From positions 1 to 26,961 of the forward strand of contig DAHWIS010000036.1 of the NCBI GenBank assembly GCA_027344745.1: DNA of 26,961 bases, given 5' to 3'. The position numbers and the translations under genes are program-made. Positions 15,466 to 23,597 of this stretch are shown one piece after another (the first letter of the stretch is position 1; each line of letters begins with the position of its first letter). The notes beneath the pieces were generated by a model. It did not search any database. It was given only the letters and a program-made list of their open reading frames with translations, and was not told the DNA's origin. Source of the stretch: Microcaldota archaeon (GTDB lineage Archaea > Micrarchaeota > Micrarchaeia > Micrarchaeales > Micrarchaeaceae).

Positions 15466-15918
15466 ATGGAGGATTGCGAACTTTGTGGGAGGCCGACCGA
15501 AATTGTATATACCGCATTGGTAGAAGACGTAGAGTTGAGGGTCTGCCCTAAATGCGCGAAGGGCAAGAAGATAATATCGTCCGGGGGTTATGGCAGGGTA
15601 AAGAAGGGCGGCATTGGAAGGATAAATGCTGAAAAGGGCGATGATCCTGCGTTGATTGAAAATTACGGGCATGTCATAAAGGAAGCCAGGGAGAAGCTGA
15701 TGATACCCCTTAAAGTGCTCGCCGAGATGATAAACGAAAAAGAAACATTCCTTAACAGGGTGGAAGCGCAACGGACGACGCCCCCCGAAGCGCTCGTGAG
15801 GAAACTCGAAAAGGCGCTCAGCATAAAGCTGATAGAGCGGGAAAAGGTTAGTGAAAGCAAACCCGCAGGCATGAAAGGAGAAAAAGCCACACTCGGCGAC
15901 TTTATAGATTCAAACTGA
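15466..15918 (+). CDS. mbf1: Multiprotein bridging factor aMBF1
   Basis: Archaeal homologue of eukaryotic MBF1, a helix-turn-helix protein linked to transcription and the ribosome. 150 aa. It has an N-terminal zinc ribbon (C4-x2-C7 in CELCG; C27-x2-C30 in CPKC), a flexible Gly/Lys-rich linker (about 35-58), then a cro/C1-type HTH domain from about 66 to 122 (YGHVIKEAREKLMIPLKVLA, then MINEKETFLNRVEA and LEKALSIKL). The zinc ribbon plus linker is the archaeal arrangement. The stop TGA is 7 nt before the fen1 ATG, so they are co-transcribed. Confidence 0.93.
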   Translation: MEDCELCGRPTEIVYTALVEDVELRVCPKCAKGKKIISSGGYGRVKKGGIGRINAEKGDDPALIENYGHVIKEAREKLMIPLKVLAEMINEKETFLNRVEAQRTTPPEALVRKLEKALSIKLIEREKVSESKPAGMKGEKATLGDFIDSN

Positions 15919-15922
15919 TTTT

Positions 15923-16972
15923 ATGTCTGTAGACCTTAGCAAATTGATAAGCAGACGAAAGATAGAGCTAGCCGAACTTAATGGCAAAACGATAGCCATA
16001 GACGCGTACAACGTGCTTTACCAATTTCTTTCGATAATAAGACAGCCAGACGGCTCGCTATTGATGGACTCTAAAGGCAGGATTACAAGCCATCTTTCAG
16101 GATTGTTTTACAGGACTATAGACATTGTGGGATATGGCATAAAGCCGATATATGTGTTCGACGGTTTGCCTTCGGTGCTCAAGCAGAAGACCATTGAAGC
16201 CAGGATGAGGAAGAGGAACGACGCTTACAAGGCGTGGGAGAGCGCAAAGCAGGCAGGCAACCTTGAAGATGCCAAGACGCATGCACAGGCAAGCAGCAGG
16301 GTTGATAGGAGCATAGTTGAATCATCAAAAAAGCTGTTGGACTACATGGGCATAGCATACATAAACGCGCCTAGCGAGGGCGAAGGGCAGGCGAGCTATA
16401 TGTGCAAAAATGGGCAGGTATACGCGGTTGGCAGCCAGGACTACGACACGCTGCTTTTCGGGGCCAAAAACGTAGTCAGAAATTTGACGTTTTCTGGGAG
16501 AAGGAAGCTCCCTAAAAAAAACGTCTACGTCAATGTCGAACCTGAAATGGTCAACCTAGATGATACGCTCAACGCGCTTGGCATAAGCAATAGGCAGCTG
16601 ATATGGATAGGCATAATGTTGGGAACGGACTTCAACGACGGCATCAAAGGAGTAGGTCCAAAGACTGCTTTGAAAATTGCCAGAGAGGCAAAATCCATAG
16701 ATGATATAAAGACATACATAATGCAGAAGTACAAACAGGAGTTCGAATTGCCCGTAGAGGACGTAGAGAGCCTTTTTGTAAACCCGGAGGTAACTGATAT
16801 AGACGATAGATTTATATCTGATGCGAGGAACATAACGCCCGATGTAGAGGGCATAGTCGGTTTCATGTGCGGCGAGCACGAATTCCTAGAAGACAGAATC
16901 AGGAAATTTGCGGCCGTGCTGTTAGACAAGTCCAGCAAGGCAAAACAGTCAACAATAGGATCATGGTTCTGA
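15923..16972 (+). CDS. fen: Flap endonuclease 1 (FEN1/XPG family)
   Basis: Structure-specific nuclease that removes 5' flaps during Okazaki-fragment maturation and repair. 349 aa, the archaeal norm. N domain: AIDAYNVLYQF with D27, and VFDGLPS near residue 80. I domain: APSEGEGQASY near 150 with the catalytic Glu pair, GSQDYDTLLFG near 172, and GTDFNDGIKGVGPKTA near 235, which combines the last metal-binding Asp with the helix-hairpin-helix. The C-terminus QSTIGSWF (342-349) is a PIP box for binding PCNA. It starts with an ATG 4 nt after the aMBF1 stop. Okazaki processing links it to primase and PolD elsewhere in the window. Confidence 0.96.
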   Translation: MSVDLSKLISRRKIELAELNGKTIAIDAYNVLYQFLSIIRQPDGSLLMDSKGRITSHLSGLFYRTIDIVGYGIKPIYVFDGLPSVLKQKTIEARMRKRNDAYKAWESAKQAGNLEDAKTHAQASSRVDRSIVESSKKLLDYMGIAYINAPSEGEGQASYMCKNGQVYAVGSQDYDTLLFGAKNVVRNLTFSGRRKLPKKNVYVNVEPEMVNLDDTLNALGISNRQLIWIGIMLGTDFNDGIKGVGPKTALKIAREAKSIDDIKTYIMQKYKQEFELPVEDVESLFVNPEVTDIDDRFISDARNITPDVEGIVGFMCGEHEFLEDRIRKFAAVLLDKSSKAKQSTIGSWF

Positions 16973-17079
16973 ATCACAATATAGCGCATAAACGAACCTG
17001 TAGGCAAAGTGGGCTTTTGTTACACAAGCTTTTTATTTGTGCATGGGATAAAGAAATTGTCTGATTTTAGGGCGATACC

Positions 17080-17565
17080 ATGGTGAAAAAAGAATATGAT
17101 GATAAAAATTCTCAAGAGCCTAATGATTTCGATGCGTTGGGCACCATACTGAATAAGATGCTCAAAGATGTGACTAGCGATCTCATGAAAGGCGAGCAAA
17201 AGAACGGCAATCCGCCCATAGTGTTGAATTTCAACCTAGAGATAGGCAACCTTGGATACGGGAAACCGCAGAAGCGCCCGCAGGACCAGCAGATGCAACC
17301 GGGTGAGCCATTGCAACCGCATAGCGAACCTATATTTGAGGTGTCTAGTAGCAATGGCATAGTGACGATAATCGCCGAGATGCAGAATTTCCAAAAGGAG
17401 GAGATAAAGGTAAACAGCAGAAACAAGAGGATATTCATAAATGCAATAGGGAGGAACAGCACATACCACAGGGAGATAACCCTTGATTTTGACGTAAAAC
17501 CAAAAGATATAAAAACAAATTATAACAATGGAATACTTGAGATCAAGGCACATAAGACCCAATAG
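17080..17565 (+). CDS. Hsp20/alpha-crystallin-like protein
   Basis: Likely small-heat-shock-fold protein; function not certain. 161 aa. The N-terminal half (1-80) is polar, with an amphipathic stretch (FDALGTILNKMLKDVTSDLM) and a Gln/Pro-rich linker (about 65-85). The C-terminal half (about 85-161) looks like an alpha-crystallin domain: FEVSSSNGIVTIIAEMQNFQ, then EEIKVNSRNKRIFINA, and YNNGILEIKAHK, which matches the final NGxLxI strand of Hsp20 proteins. The C-terminal I-x-I anchor of typical chaperones is not evident. A weak TATA-like CTTTTTATTT is near 17029-17038. The basic miniprotein follows 26 nt downstream. Confidence 0.7.
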   Translation: MVKKEYDDKNSQEPNDFDALGTILNKMLKDVTSDLMKGEQKNGNPPIVLNFNLEIGNLGYGKPQKRPQDQQMQPGEPLQPHSEPIFEVSSSNGIVTIIAEMQNFQKEEIKVNSRNKRIFINAIGRNSTYHREITLDFDVKPKDIKTNYNNGILEIKAHKTQ

Positions 17566-17591
17566 GGAAAAGGATTATACAGGTGTTTATT

Positions 17592-17714
17592 TTGCAAAAA
17601 AAAGTCGCGAATTCAAAGAAGAAGGTTGGAAAAGAATATAGGAATGTTAAGAAGATAAAGCGCTTGAGGAAAGAGCATAGGAAGAAGCTCAACGCACAGA
17701 GGCGCAAGCTTTAA
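17592..17714 (+). CDS. Highly basic 40-aa miniprotein
   Basis: I do not recognise this protein. A TTG start (an alternative in-frame GTG is at 17583) is preceded by AGGTG at 17581-17585, 6 nt away. The 40 residues include 13 Lys and 6 Arg, almost half of the chain, and only two acidic residues; the C-terminal part KKIKRLRKEHRKKLNAQRR should form a basic helix. Composition suggests rRNA or other nucleic-acid binding. Tiny archaeal ribosomal proteins (eL41, eS30, eL39) were considered, but the sequence does not match them as I know them. It lies 26 nt after the Hsp20-like gene on the same strand. Confidence 0.55.
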   Translation: MQKKVANSKKKVGKEYRNVKKIKRLRKEHRKKLNAQRRKL

Positions 17715-17759
17715 TGTCATGCATTTAGTGCGCACCGAAGTTTGTACCGACCGCATTTA

Positions 17760-18359
17760 CTACATTATATCGATGTACATCTTGTCGTTGAATTCGTATG
17801 CAACAGTATCGTCATCCACGTGTATGTTCTCGAGCATTTCGTCCCTGCTGCCGTATTCGACTACTCCGTCGTCTACGTTAAGCACATATATATGGCCGTT
17901 GAATTCGTAATATGTTATTACCTTTCGCGATTCGTTCTGAATCTTTATAAGCACCTTGGCGCTGGGATTCCCTAAGCTTATGATCAGACTGCATAACAGC
18001 ACATTTTTGTCTATGATGTCTCCGGCCATGAACTGCAGGGTTTCTTCGGGCATGAGCCAAAACTGCAGTGGCATCGACACATATTCTATTTTATCCCTTA
18101 CGAAATCAAGCGCAGCCATGCTGGCCTCGAAGAAATTGTTTTCATAGGTGTAAGCAGAAAACTTCGATTTCAGCGAATCCGCCCTCTTGATTATCTCCTT
18201 ATTGGACGGCGTCACAAGCATGGGGAGTTCTGCCACGGATATGCTCTCTTTTTCCTCTATATAATTCACATACCGCATTATTATGGCCAGGTATATTCTA
18301 TTCAGCCGTTCAAGATGCTCCGACTGGTCCTGCCCGCTCTGCGGAACGCTTTCTTCCAT
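17760..18359 (-). CDS. Transglutaminase-like-fold protein, catalytic Cys apparently lost
   Basis: 199 aa, no signal peptide. Residues 90-145 resemble the core of archaeal transglutaminase-like proteins: VRDKIEYV, then FWLMPEETLQFMAGDIIDKN followed by VLLCSLIISLGNPSAKVLI. In active relatives the segment after W-x-x-P-x-E-T-L reads GDC-x-D, with the Cys as nucleophile; here it is GDIID, with Ile in its place. A later NGHIYVLNVDDG could carry the His and Asp of the fold. The N-terminal 90 residues are helical and unassigned. A role as a non-catalytic binding protein is inference. It is convergent with the basic miniprotein and divergent from polX. Confidence 0.6.
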   Translation of the reverse strand: MEESVPQSGQDQSEHLERLNRIYLAIIMRYVNYIEEKESISVAELPMLVTPSNKEIIKRADSLKSKFSAYTYENNFFEASMAALDFVRDKIEYVSMPLQFWLMPEETLQFMAGDIIDKNVLLCSLIISLGNPSAKVLIKIQNESRKVITYYEFNGHIYVLNVDDGVVEYGSRDEMLENIHVDDDTVAYEFNDKMYIDIM

Positions 18360-18417
18360 ATATAAGGTATTGCTAGAAAAAGATAAAAACTATCGTTTAT
18401 CAGATTAATTGATAGTG

Positions 18418-20145
18418 ATGATGAACAAGCGCGTTGCAGAAATGTTCAATGGGATAGCGCTTATGTTGCAGGTAAAAAATGAAAATGGCTTCAAATTCGA
18501 GATAAGGGCGTACCAGAGGGCTGCCTTGACCGTAGATTCGCTGCAGCAGGACGTCGGGGAGATTTATGCCAAGCAGGGTTTGAAGGGGCTTATGGATCTT
18601 CCCGGAATAGGGGTAGGACTTGCAAAAAAGATAGAGGAATTCGCAAAGACCGGAAGCATGAAGAAGTATGATGAACTTAAAAAGGAATACCCGATAGATT
18701 TCAAGACCCTGACGGCAATAGAGGGGATAGGCCCAAAAACCGCGATCCGGCTTTATAGTGAACTGGGAGTCAAAAACCTTGACGATTTGAAAACCGCAGT
18801 CGAATCCGGAAGTATAAGAAAACTTTCTGGTTTCGGCGTCAAAAGCGAGCAGGACATGAAGGAAGGCATATCCTTAATGGAATCCAGCAAGGGTAGAATA
18901 ACGCTCGGCGAGGCGCTTCCTGAAGCAGAGGGCATAATAAAAATGCTTCTCGATACCGGATTTGTGGAAAAAGCGATAATATCGGGATCGACCAGGAGAA
19001 TGAGGGAAACAGTAGGCGATATAGATATATTGGCGATATCCAACAGGCCGGAAAAGGTAATGGGTGCATTCGCAAATTTCAATGGGGTATCTAGCATAAT
19101 AGTGAAGGGACCTACCAAAACTACGGTGTGGCTGGATATAGGCATAGGCTGCGATCTTCGCGTCATAGAGCCCAAAAGTTTCGGCGCAGCGCTGCAATAC
19201 TTTACTGGGAGCAAGAACCACAACATAAAAGTAAGGACCATAGCGATAAAGAAGGGGTTCAAACTGAACGAATACGGGTTGTTCGGCAAAAATGGCGTAC
19301 TCGTATCTAGCCTTGACGAAGAAATTATATATAGGAGGTTAGGGATGCAATGGATGCCCCCCGAGATGCGCGAAGACCGCGGGGAGGTTGAACTTGCAAG
19401 GAAGAACATGATCCCCGAATTGGTTGATTACGGGGATATATTGGGTGATCTGCACACCCACACCAAAGAGACCGATGGGATGGATACGATAGATGAAATG
19501 GCGGGAGCTGCAATAAAGAAGGGCCTCGAGTATTTTGCAGCAACCAACCATACAAAGAGCCTCAAGATTGCAAAAGGCATGAGCGAAACACAGTTCGCAA
19601 AATTCTTTAAGAAGATAGACGCCCTGAACATTGAATTGGAAGGCATAATCAGAATACTCAAAGGCGCAGAAGTCGACATACTCAAGGACGGGAGCCTTGA
19701 CCTTGACAGGAAAACTCTCAATAGCATGGATTGCGTAGTAGGGGCGGTCCATTCGAACACCAACATGAGTGAAAAAGAAATGACCGATAGGATATCTAAG
19801 GCCATGGATTCCGGGCTAATGGATATATTGGCGCACCCCACCGGGAGATTGATCAACGAGCGCGAGGGGTATAGGATAGATTTGGACAGGATTGCAGAAT
19901 GTGCGGAAAGGAATAGAGTTGCACTGGAAATAAATTCTTACCCGAAACGGCTAGACCTTAACGATACCGATATCATGCGGGCGTCCAAATACAAAGTAAT
20001 GTTTGCAATAAATACGGACGCACATAATACGGACCAGTTCTCTTTTATGAGATACGGCGTGGGAACCGCAAGAAGGGGATGGTTAGGGAAGGACAGGATA
20101 CTTAACGCATTGCCGATGGATAAGTTGGAGAAGGCACTGGCGTAA
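18418..20145 (+). CDS. polX: DNA polymerase X family protein with C-terminal PHP domain
   Basis: Gap-filling repair polymerase, probably acting in base-excision repair. About 575 aa, the length of bacterial PolX. Order: N-terminal helix-hairpin-helix repeats (LMDLPGIGVGLAKKIEEFA, then AIEGIGPKTAIRLY), the nucleotidyltransferase motif GSTRRMRETVGDIDIL near 190-205, the palm with DLRVIEPKSFGAALQYFTGS, and a PHP phosphoesterase domain from about 340 to the end (GDLHTHTKETDG at 343, AATNHTKS, AHPTGR, and INTDAHN near the C-terminus). PHP supplies 3'-5' exonuclease or end-processing activity in bacterial PolX. The start is ambiguous (TTG 18409, ATG 18418, ATG 18421); TGAT 8 nt before 18418 favours that one. 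It converges on DP2, leaving a 3-nt gap. Confidence 0.94.
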   Translation: MMNKRVAEMFNGIALMLQVKNENGFKFEIRAYQRAALTVDSLQQDVGEIYAKQGLKGLMDLPGIGVGLAKKIEEFAKTGSMKKYDELKKEYPIDFKTLTAIEGIGPKTAIRLYSELGVKNLDDLKTAVESGSIRKLSGFGVKSEQDMKEGISLMESSKGRITLGEALPEAEGIIKMLLDTGFVEKAIISGSTRRMRETVGDIDILAISNRPEKVMGAFANFNGVSSIIVKGPTKTTVWLDIGIGCDLRVIEPKSFGAALQYFTGSKNHNIKVRTIAIKKGFKLNEYGLFGKNGVLVSSLDEEIIYRRLGMQWMPPEMREDRGEVELARKNMIPELVDYGDILGDLHTHTKETDGMDTIDEMAGAAIKKGLEYFAATNHTKSLKIAKGMSETQFAKFFKKIDALNIELEGIIRILKGAEVDILKDGSLDLDRKTLNSMDCVVGAVHSNTNMSEKEMTDRISKAMDSGLMDILAHPTGRLINEREGYRIDLDRIAECAERNRVALEINSYPKRLDLNDTDIMRASKYKVMFAINTDAHNTDQFSFMRYGVGTARRGWLGKDRILNALPMDKLEKALA

Positions 20146-20148
20146 AAT

Positions 20149-23100
20149 TCAGATGAATTTCGCCAAGCTGAATTGGTTTGTCGTTATTTCCGAGCCTATG
20201 CCTCCGAAGACGTCGATTATCTCTTCCTTCAAGAGCATGATTCTCTGCTTTATATATACCTCAAGATCATACCTGTCGGCTAAGGTTATTGCCATCTCCA
20301 AGTATTTTTCTATGCCCCCTTTTGATATAGTAAGGAGCAGCTTGCCTCCGCATCTAGTGCATTTGCCTATGAGCGGGACGCGCCTGTACTTGGCATTACA
20401 TGAACCGCACCTAAATGTTTGCCTGGAGAATGAATGCAGATTGCCCATTAAGTCCGGTATAAAATGGCTCAATATGAGGCGCCTCGCCGTATCACGCTTG
20501 TCGATGCTGTAAAGCTTGTCCATAAGCTCGAACTGCACCTTTATCTTGTCGTGCATCGTCTTGAGCTTCGTGTACGCGCTTTGTATGGGTGAATCCGTAA
20601 CAGAGCTTGCGCCACTATGATGGGTGAAATGCATGTTGCTATATATTGCATCGCTGTTGAGCCTATTTGCGACAAGATTCACACCTACCTCCCCCGGCTG
20701 AAGGTATTCGTAGGTCTTATCATAGAAGGATTTGGTGAAGTTGGGTATGATTTCCATTGCGTGCACTTCATCGTCGACCTCTTCTGGTTTCACGTTGACG
20801 GTAAGTATAAGCGGGGCGTCCATTGTGCCGCCTATAGTGCTTGGAAGATATTGCCTCGAGAAATTTATGAGGCCGTCCAACAGCAGCATAGTAGTGTCCT
20901 CATCGCCGTCGCAGTTCCTTCTTCTTGCGGATATGACGTACGGATGCGCAAATCCCACGTTTGCATCAGTAAACCCTATTATCCTGCCGAGCACTCCCGC
21001 GGATGTATGCGGCGACAACGACATCACCAGGTGGCCGACGAGGTCATCCGGGGATGTTGCATTATAGAACGGCTCCATTCCATAATATTTTACAAGAAGA
21101 TCGTCTACAAATTTTGCTACCCTGAGCATATACTCCGCACCGCGTGTATTAAGTATCACATCTTGATGCATCAGCTCTACAAGCTGATTTCCGTCATTGA
21201 GATCGTTGCCCTCATAATCCTTGGTGTAACCAAGCTCCCTGATCCTTTTTATGCTTGTCCTTATTTCGTTAGGATAGAAATGGGTCATAGGCGCATCGGT
21301 AGCATCGAATCTCGCAGTTCCATCTTTGAATATGTAGACTCCGTGGATGCTCCGGAGTATGCCTTTTTCTAAAGGCTCTGAAACCTTGTTGGCGCTGAAA
21401 AGTCCCTTTACGCCCTTGACAAGCTTTGGCATGGTCTGGACGCCAAGGTTTTTCATCGCTGCGTTGGACACCTCTACGATTGATACCCTTTTCATTTCGC
21501 TGGCATATGTCGGGCTTGCGCATTTCTCGCATATTTTGTTTTTCGCAAGATTGCCGCACGATTTGCATTTCCTTTCTATAAACGTCCTGCAATGATGTTC
21601 ATCGCAATATACAGAGTTGCGGTATTCGCCGTTCTTTGCACACCTGTACCTTGCCATCTCGACTTCTATGCCGACAGACCCCAGGTTTTTTGATTCTTGC
21701 AGATATGCCTTTGATATGCTCCTTTCCTTTCCGCCGTATTCGCTTATGGGGAAAAGTACATTCGGTGCAGGGCGCATCAGCCTTTCTCTTGCTTTTTCCG
21801 GACGGCCCATCCTGCCCCCTATGCGTGTAGACCTTTTCATTACCTTAAAAGGCGCGATGGCATTAAGCTTCTCCAATATATTGGATGTTGCGTTTTCTTC
21901 CGCCGGTTGTTTGATTTCAACCACTACTAAACCGTCTTTCATGAAACCGAATGTTGCGATCATTGCTTGCGCGTCATCCCCTGAAACATCTATGTGGTCG
22001 TCATAGTCGTAATGCGGGGTGCATATTGCTTCGAGCGCGTCCCGCGTACCTTCTACATCATTGTATAGTTCGAGCTTGTCTACTGAAAATATGCTTTTAC
22101 CCTCGAAAAGCTTTGCCGCTTCGGCTACCGACTTCATCAATGAAGCCATGCTTTCCTGGCTCGAATCATAATAATCGTATATGTACTTTGGATGCATGGG
22201 CACTGACAATTCGGTTGAGAATGCCAGGGCGTCCTTGAACGAAACGTCTTTTGGCATGTCTCCTTTGTATCCTTTTTCCTTGAGTTGCTCATACCAGTAT
22301 TCTTCTACATAGCTCGTCGGCAACAATGGAGTATTTGTCTTTTTGAAATCGCCATACGTTATGAGCATGTCGCCGACAGAGAAGATCTTGCTGATTTCAG
22401 ACATATGCTTTCTAGCGTCATGCGCCGTATTTATGCGGAATGCCTTTCCGGATTTTAGCTTTACGAATGGGCCTTCTATCGAGTCTACAGGCATGGCGAC
22501 ACAACCCTTTCCGGGCTTTTCCACTTTCAGCTGTGTGCCGGTAACTATGAATTCGTCTAGCAGTATCATAGTTGCAGGACTGATACCTTTCGCAGCTATG
22601 CCCGTAAGTCTTGACCGCCCGTATCTTAGCCTGAACGCGCCCCTGTATTCGGGATATGCAAATACTGGCCTGCCCGCCACCAGTTCGTGTAGAAAAACCG
22701 CTTCCTTTTTTTCCTGCTGCCCTTTCTGGGATGTGCCTTTGTCGACTTTTATTATATTGTTAAGCCATGACCAGTCCAGGCCTGCATTCTTTGTATATTT
22801 AAGCACGTTTTTAGCCTTCTGCGCTATGCCCTCACAGCTTACAAGACACACGCCGCTCCTTATCCGGTTTGATATAAGCTGTTCTTTTCCATCGGCATCG
22901 AGACGCATGATGTTTCTATGTATGCTGACCTCTAAATCTTCGGTTGGCAATCCGTCTATACATACGGGGCAATTCTCCAATATCACACGCATATCTTCTT
23001 CGCCGGGAAGGTATTGGAGCCTGGCAACCCTGGAGTTATATATCTGTATCTCTTCGAGATATCTTTCTATCTCCTTCTGCTGGGCCTTGTAATTGCTTAT

Positions 23101-23592
23101 TCCCATTTGTTTCCTCGCATAATCGGCTAGCGCTACCGACAGAGCGGCGCTAGTGCCCCCAGCGCCGCGTATAGGCCCTGCGTACAGAACGGATATGTAA
23201 TCTGTTCCGTCCGGATTCTTGTGAAGTTCTATCCCCTGAAGGCCTTCCGTAGGGGCTACCAGGATGCCCTCGGTCAATATAGCAAGCCCTATCCTTACAG
23301 CCAAAGTGAGCCTGCTTTTTTTGTCGTTAGCGTTTGCGAAGTTTTCTGCTGTTGTTATTTCCTTGACGACCTTGAATGCGAGTTCTTGCCTTGAATCCAC
23401 ATTATGCTTTCTTATGATATCGGCCAGTCCGTCTATGCCTATTATACCTTCCACTCTTGAAGCAAGGTCGGGGGCAGGTTTTATCTCTACGTATTCCTCG
23501 GGATCGCGGCCCTTTGACCTGGCATCCATTGCTATACTGTAAGATTTTTTGAAATCCTTATCGAGCAGGCTGAAATATTCTTTTATATCCAT
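20149..23592 (-). CDS. polC: DNA polymerase D large subunit DP2
   Basis: Catalytic subunit of the archaeal replicative polymerase PolD. About 1147 aa, normal for an intein-free DP2. Recognisable parts are the N-terminal domain, YAGPIRGAGGTSAALSVALADYARK near 140, a zinc-binding cluster near 660-695 (HHCRTFIERKCKSCG, then ICEKC), the acidic NCDGDED at about 893-899 in the catalytic double-psi barrel, and a C-terminal zinc finger (FRCGSCNAKYRR, then KCTRCGG). The last residues, QFSLAKFI, fit a PIP box. I chose the ATG at 23592 over that at 23601, which overlaps the DP1 stop, because GGATGAT lies correctly before it. Confidence 0.96.
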   Translation of the reverse strand: MDIKEYFSLLDKDFKKSYSIAMDARSKGRDPEEYVEIKPAPDLASRVEGIIGIDGLADIIRKHNVDSRQELAFKVVKEITTAENFANANDKKSRLTLAVRIGLAILTEGILVAPTEGLQGIELHKNPDGTDYISVLYAGPIRGAGGTSAALSVALADYARKQMGISNYKAQQKEIERYLEEIQIYNSRVARLQYLPGEEDMRVILENCPVCIDGLPTEDLEVSIHRNIMRLDADGKEQLISNRIRSGVCLVSCEGIAQKAKNVLKYTKNAGLDWSWLNNIIKVDKGTSQKGQQEKKEAVFLHELVAGRPVFAYPEYRGAFRLRYGRSRLTGIAAKGISPATMILLDEFIVTGTQLKVEKPGKGCVAMPVDSIEGPFVKLKSGKAFRINTAHDARKHMSEISKIFSVGDMLITYGDFKKTNTPLLPTSYVEEYWYEQLKEKGYKGDMPKDVSFKDALAFSTELSVPMHPKYIYDYYDSSQESMASLMKSVAEAAKLFEGKSIFSVDKLELYNDVEGTRDALEAICTPHYDYDDHIDVSGDDAQAMIATFGFMKDGLVVVEIKQPAEENATSNILEKLNAIAPFKVMKRSTRIGGRMGRPEKARERLMRPAPNVLFPISEYGGKERSISKAYLQESKNLGSVGIEVEMARYRCAKNGEYRNSVYCDEHHCRTFIERKCKSCGNLAKNKICEKCASPTYASEMKRVSIVEVSNAAMKNLGVQTMPKLVKGVKGLFSANKVSEPLEKGILRSIHGVYIFKDGTARFDATDAPMTHFYPNEIRTSIKRIRELGYTKDYEGNDLNDGNQLVELMHQDVILNTRGAEYMLRVAKFVDDLLVKYYGMEPFYNATSPDDLVGHLVMSLSPHTSAGVLGRIIGFTDANVGFAHPYVISARRRNCDGDEDTTMLLLDGLINFSRQYLPSTIGGTMDAPLILTVNVKPEEVDDEVHAMEIIPNFTKSFYDKTYEYLQPGEVGVNLVANRLNSDAIYSNMHFTHHSGASSVTDSPIQSAYTKLKTMHDKIKVQFELMDKLYSIDKRDTARRLILSHFIPDLMGNLHSFSRQTFRCGSCNAKYRRVPLIGKCTRCGGKLLLTISKGGIEKYLEMAITLADRYDLEVYIKQRIMLLKEEIIDVFGGIGSEITTNQFSLAKFI

Positions 23593-23597
23593 GAATA

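Noticed and set aside
20153..23542. Plus-strand open frames across the PolD large-subunit gene (for example 20617-21372, 22343-23092)
   Set aside because: DP2 is unmistakable on the minus strand; the antisense frames have no motifs or promoters of their own.
20149..23592. Intein in DP2
   Set aside because: The catalytic region around NCDGDED is uninterrupted and total length is normal for an intein-free protein.
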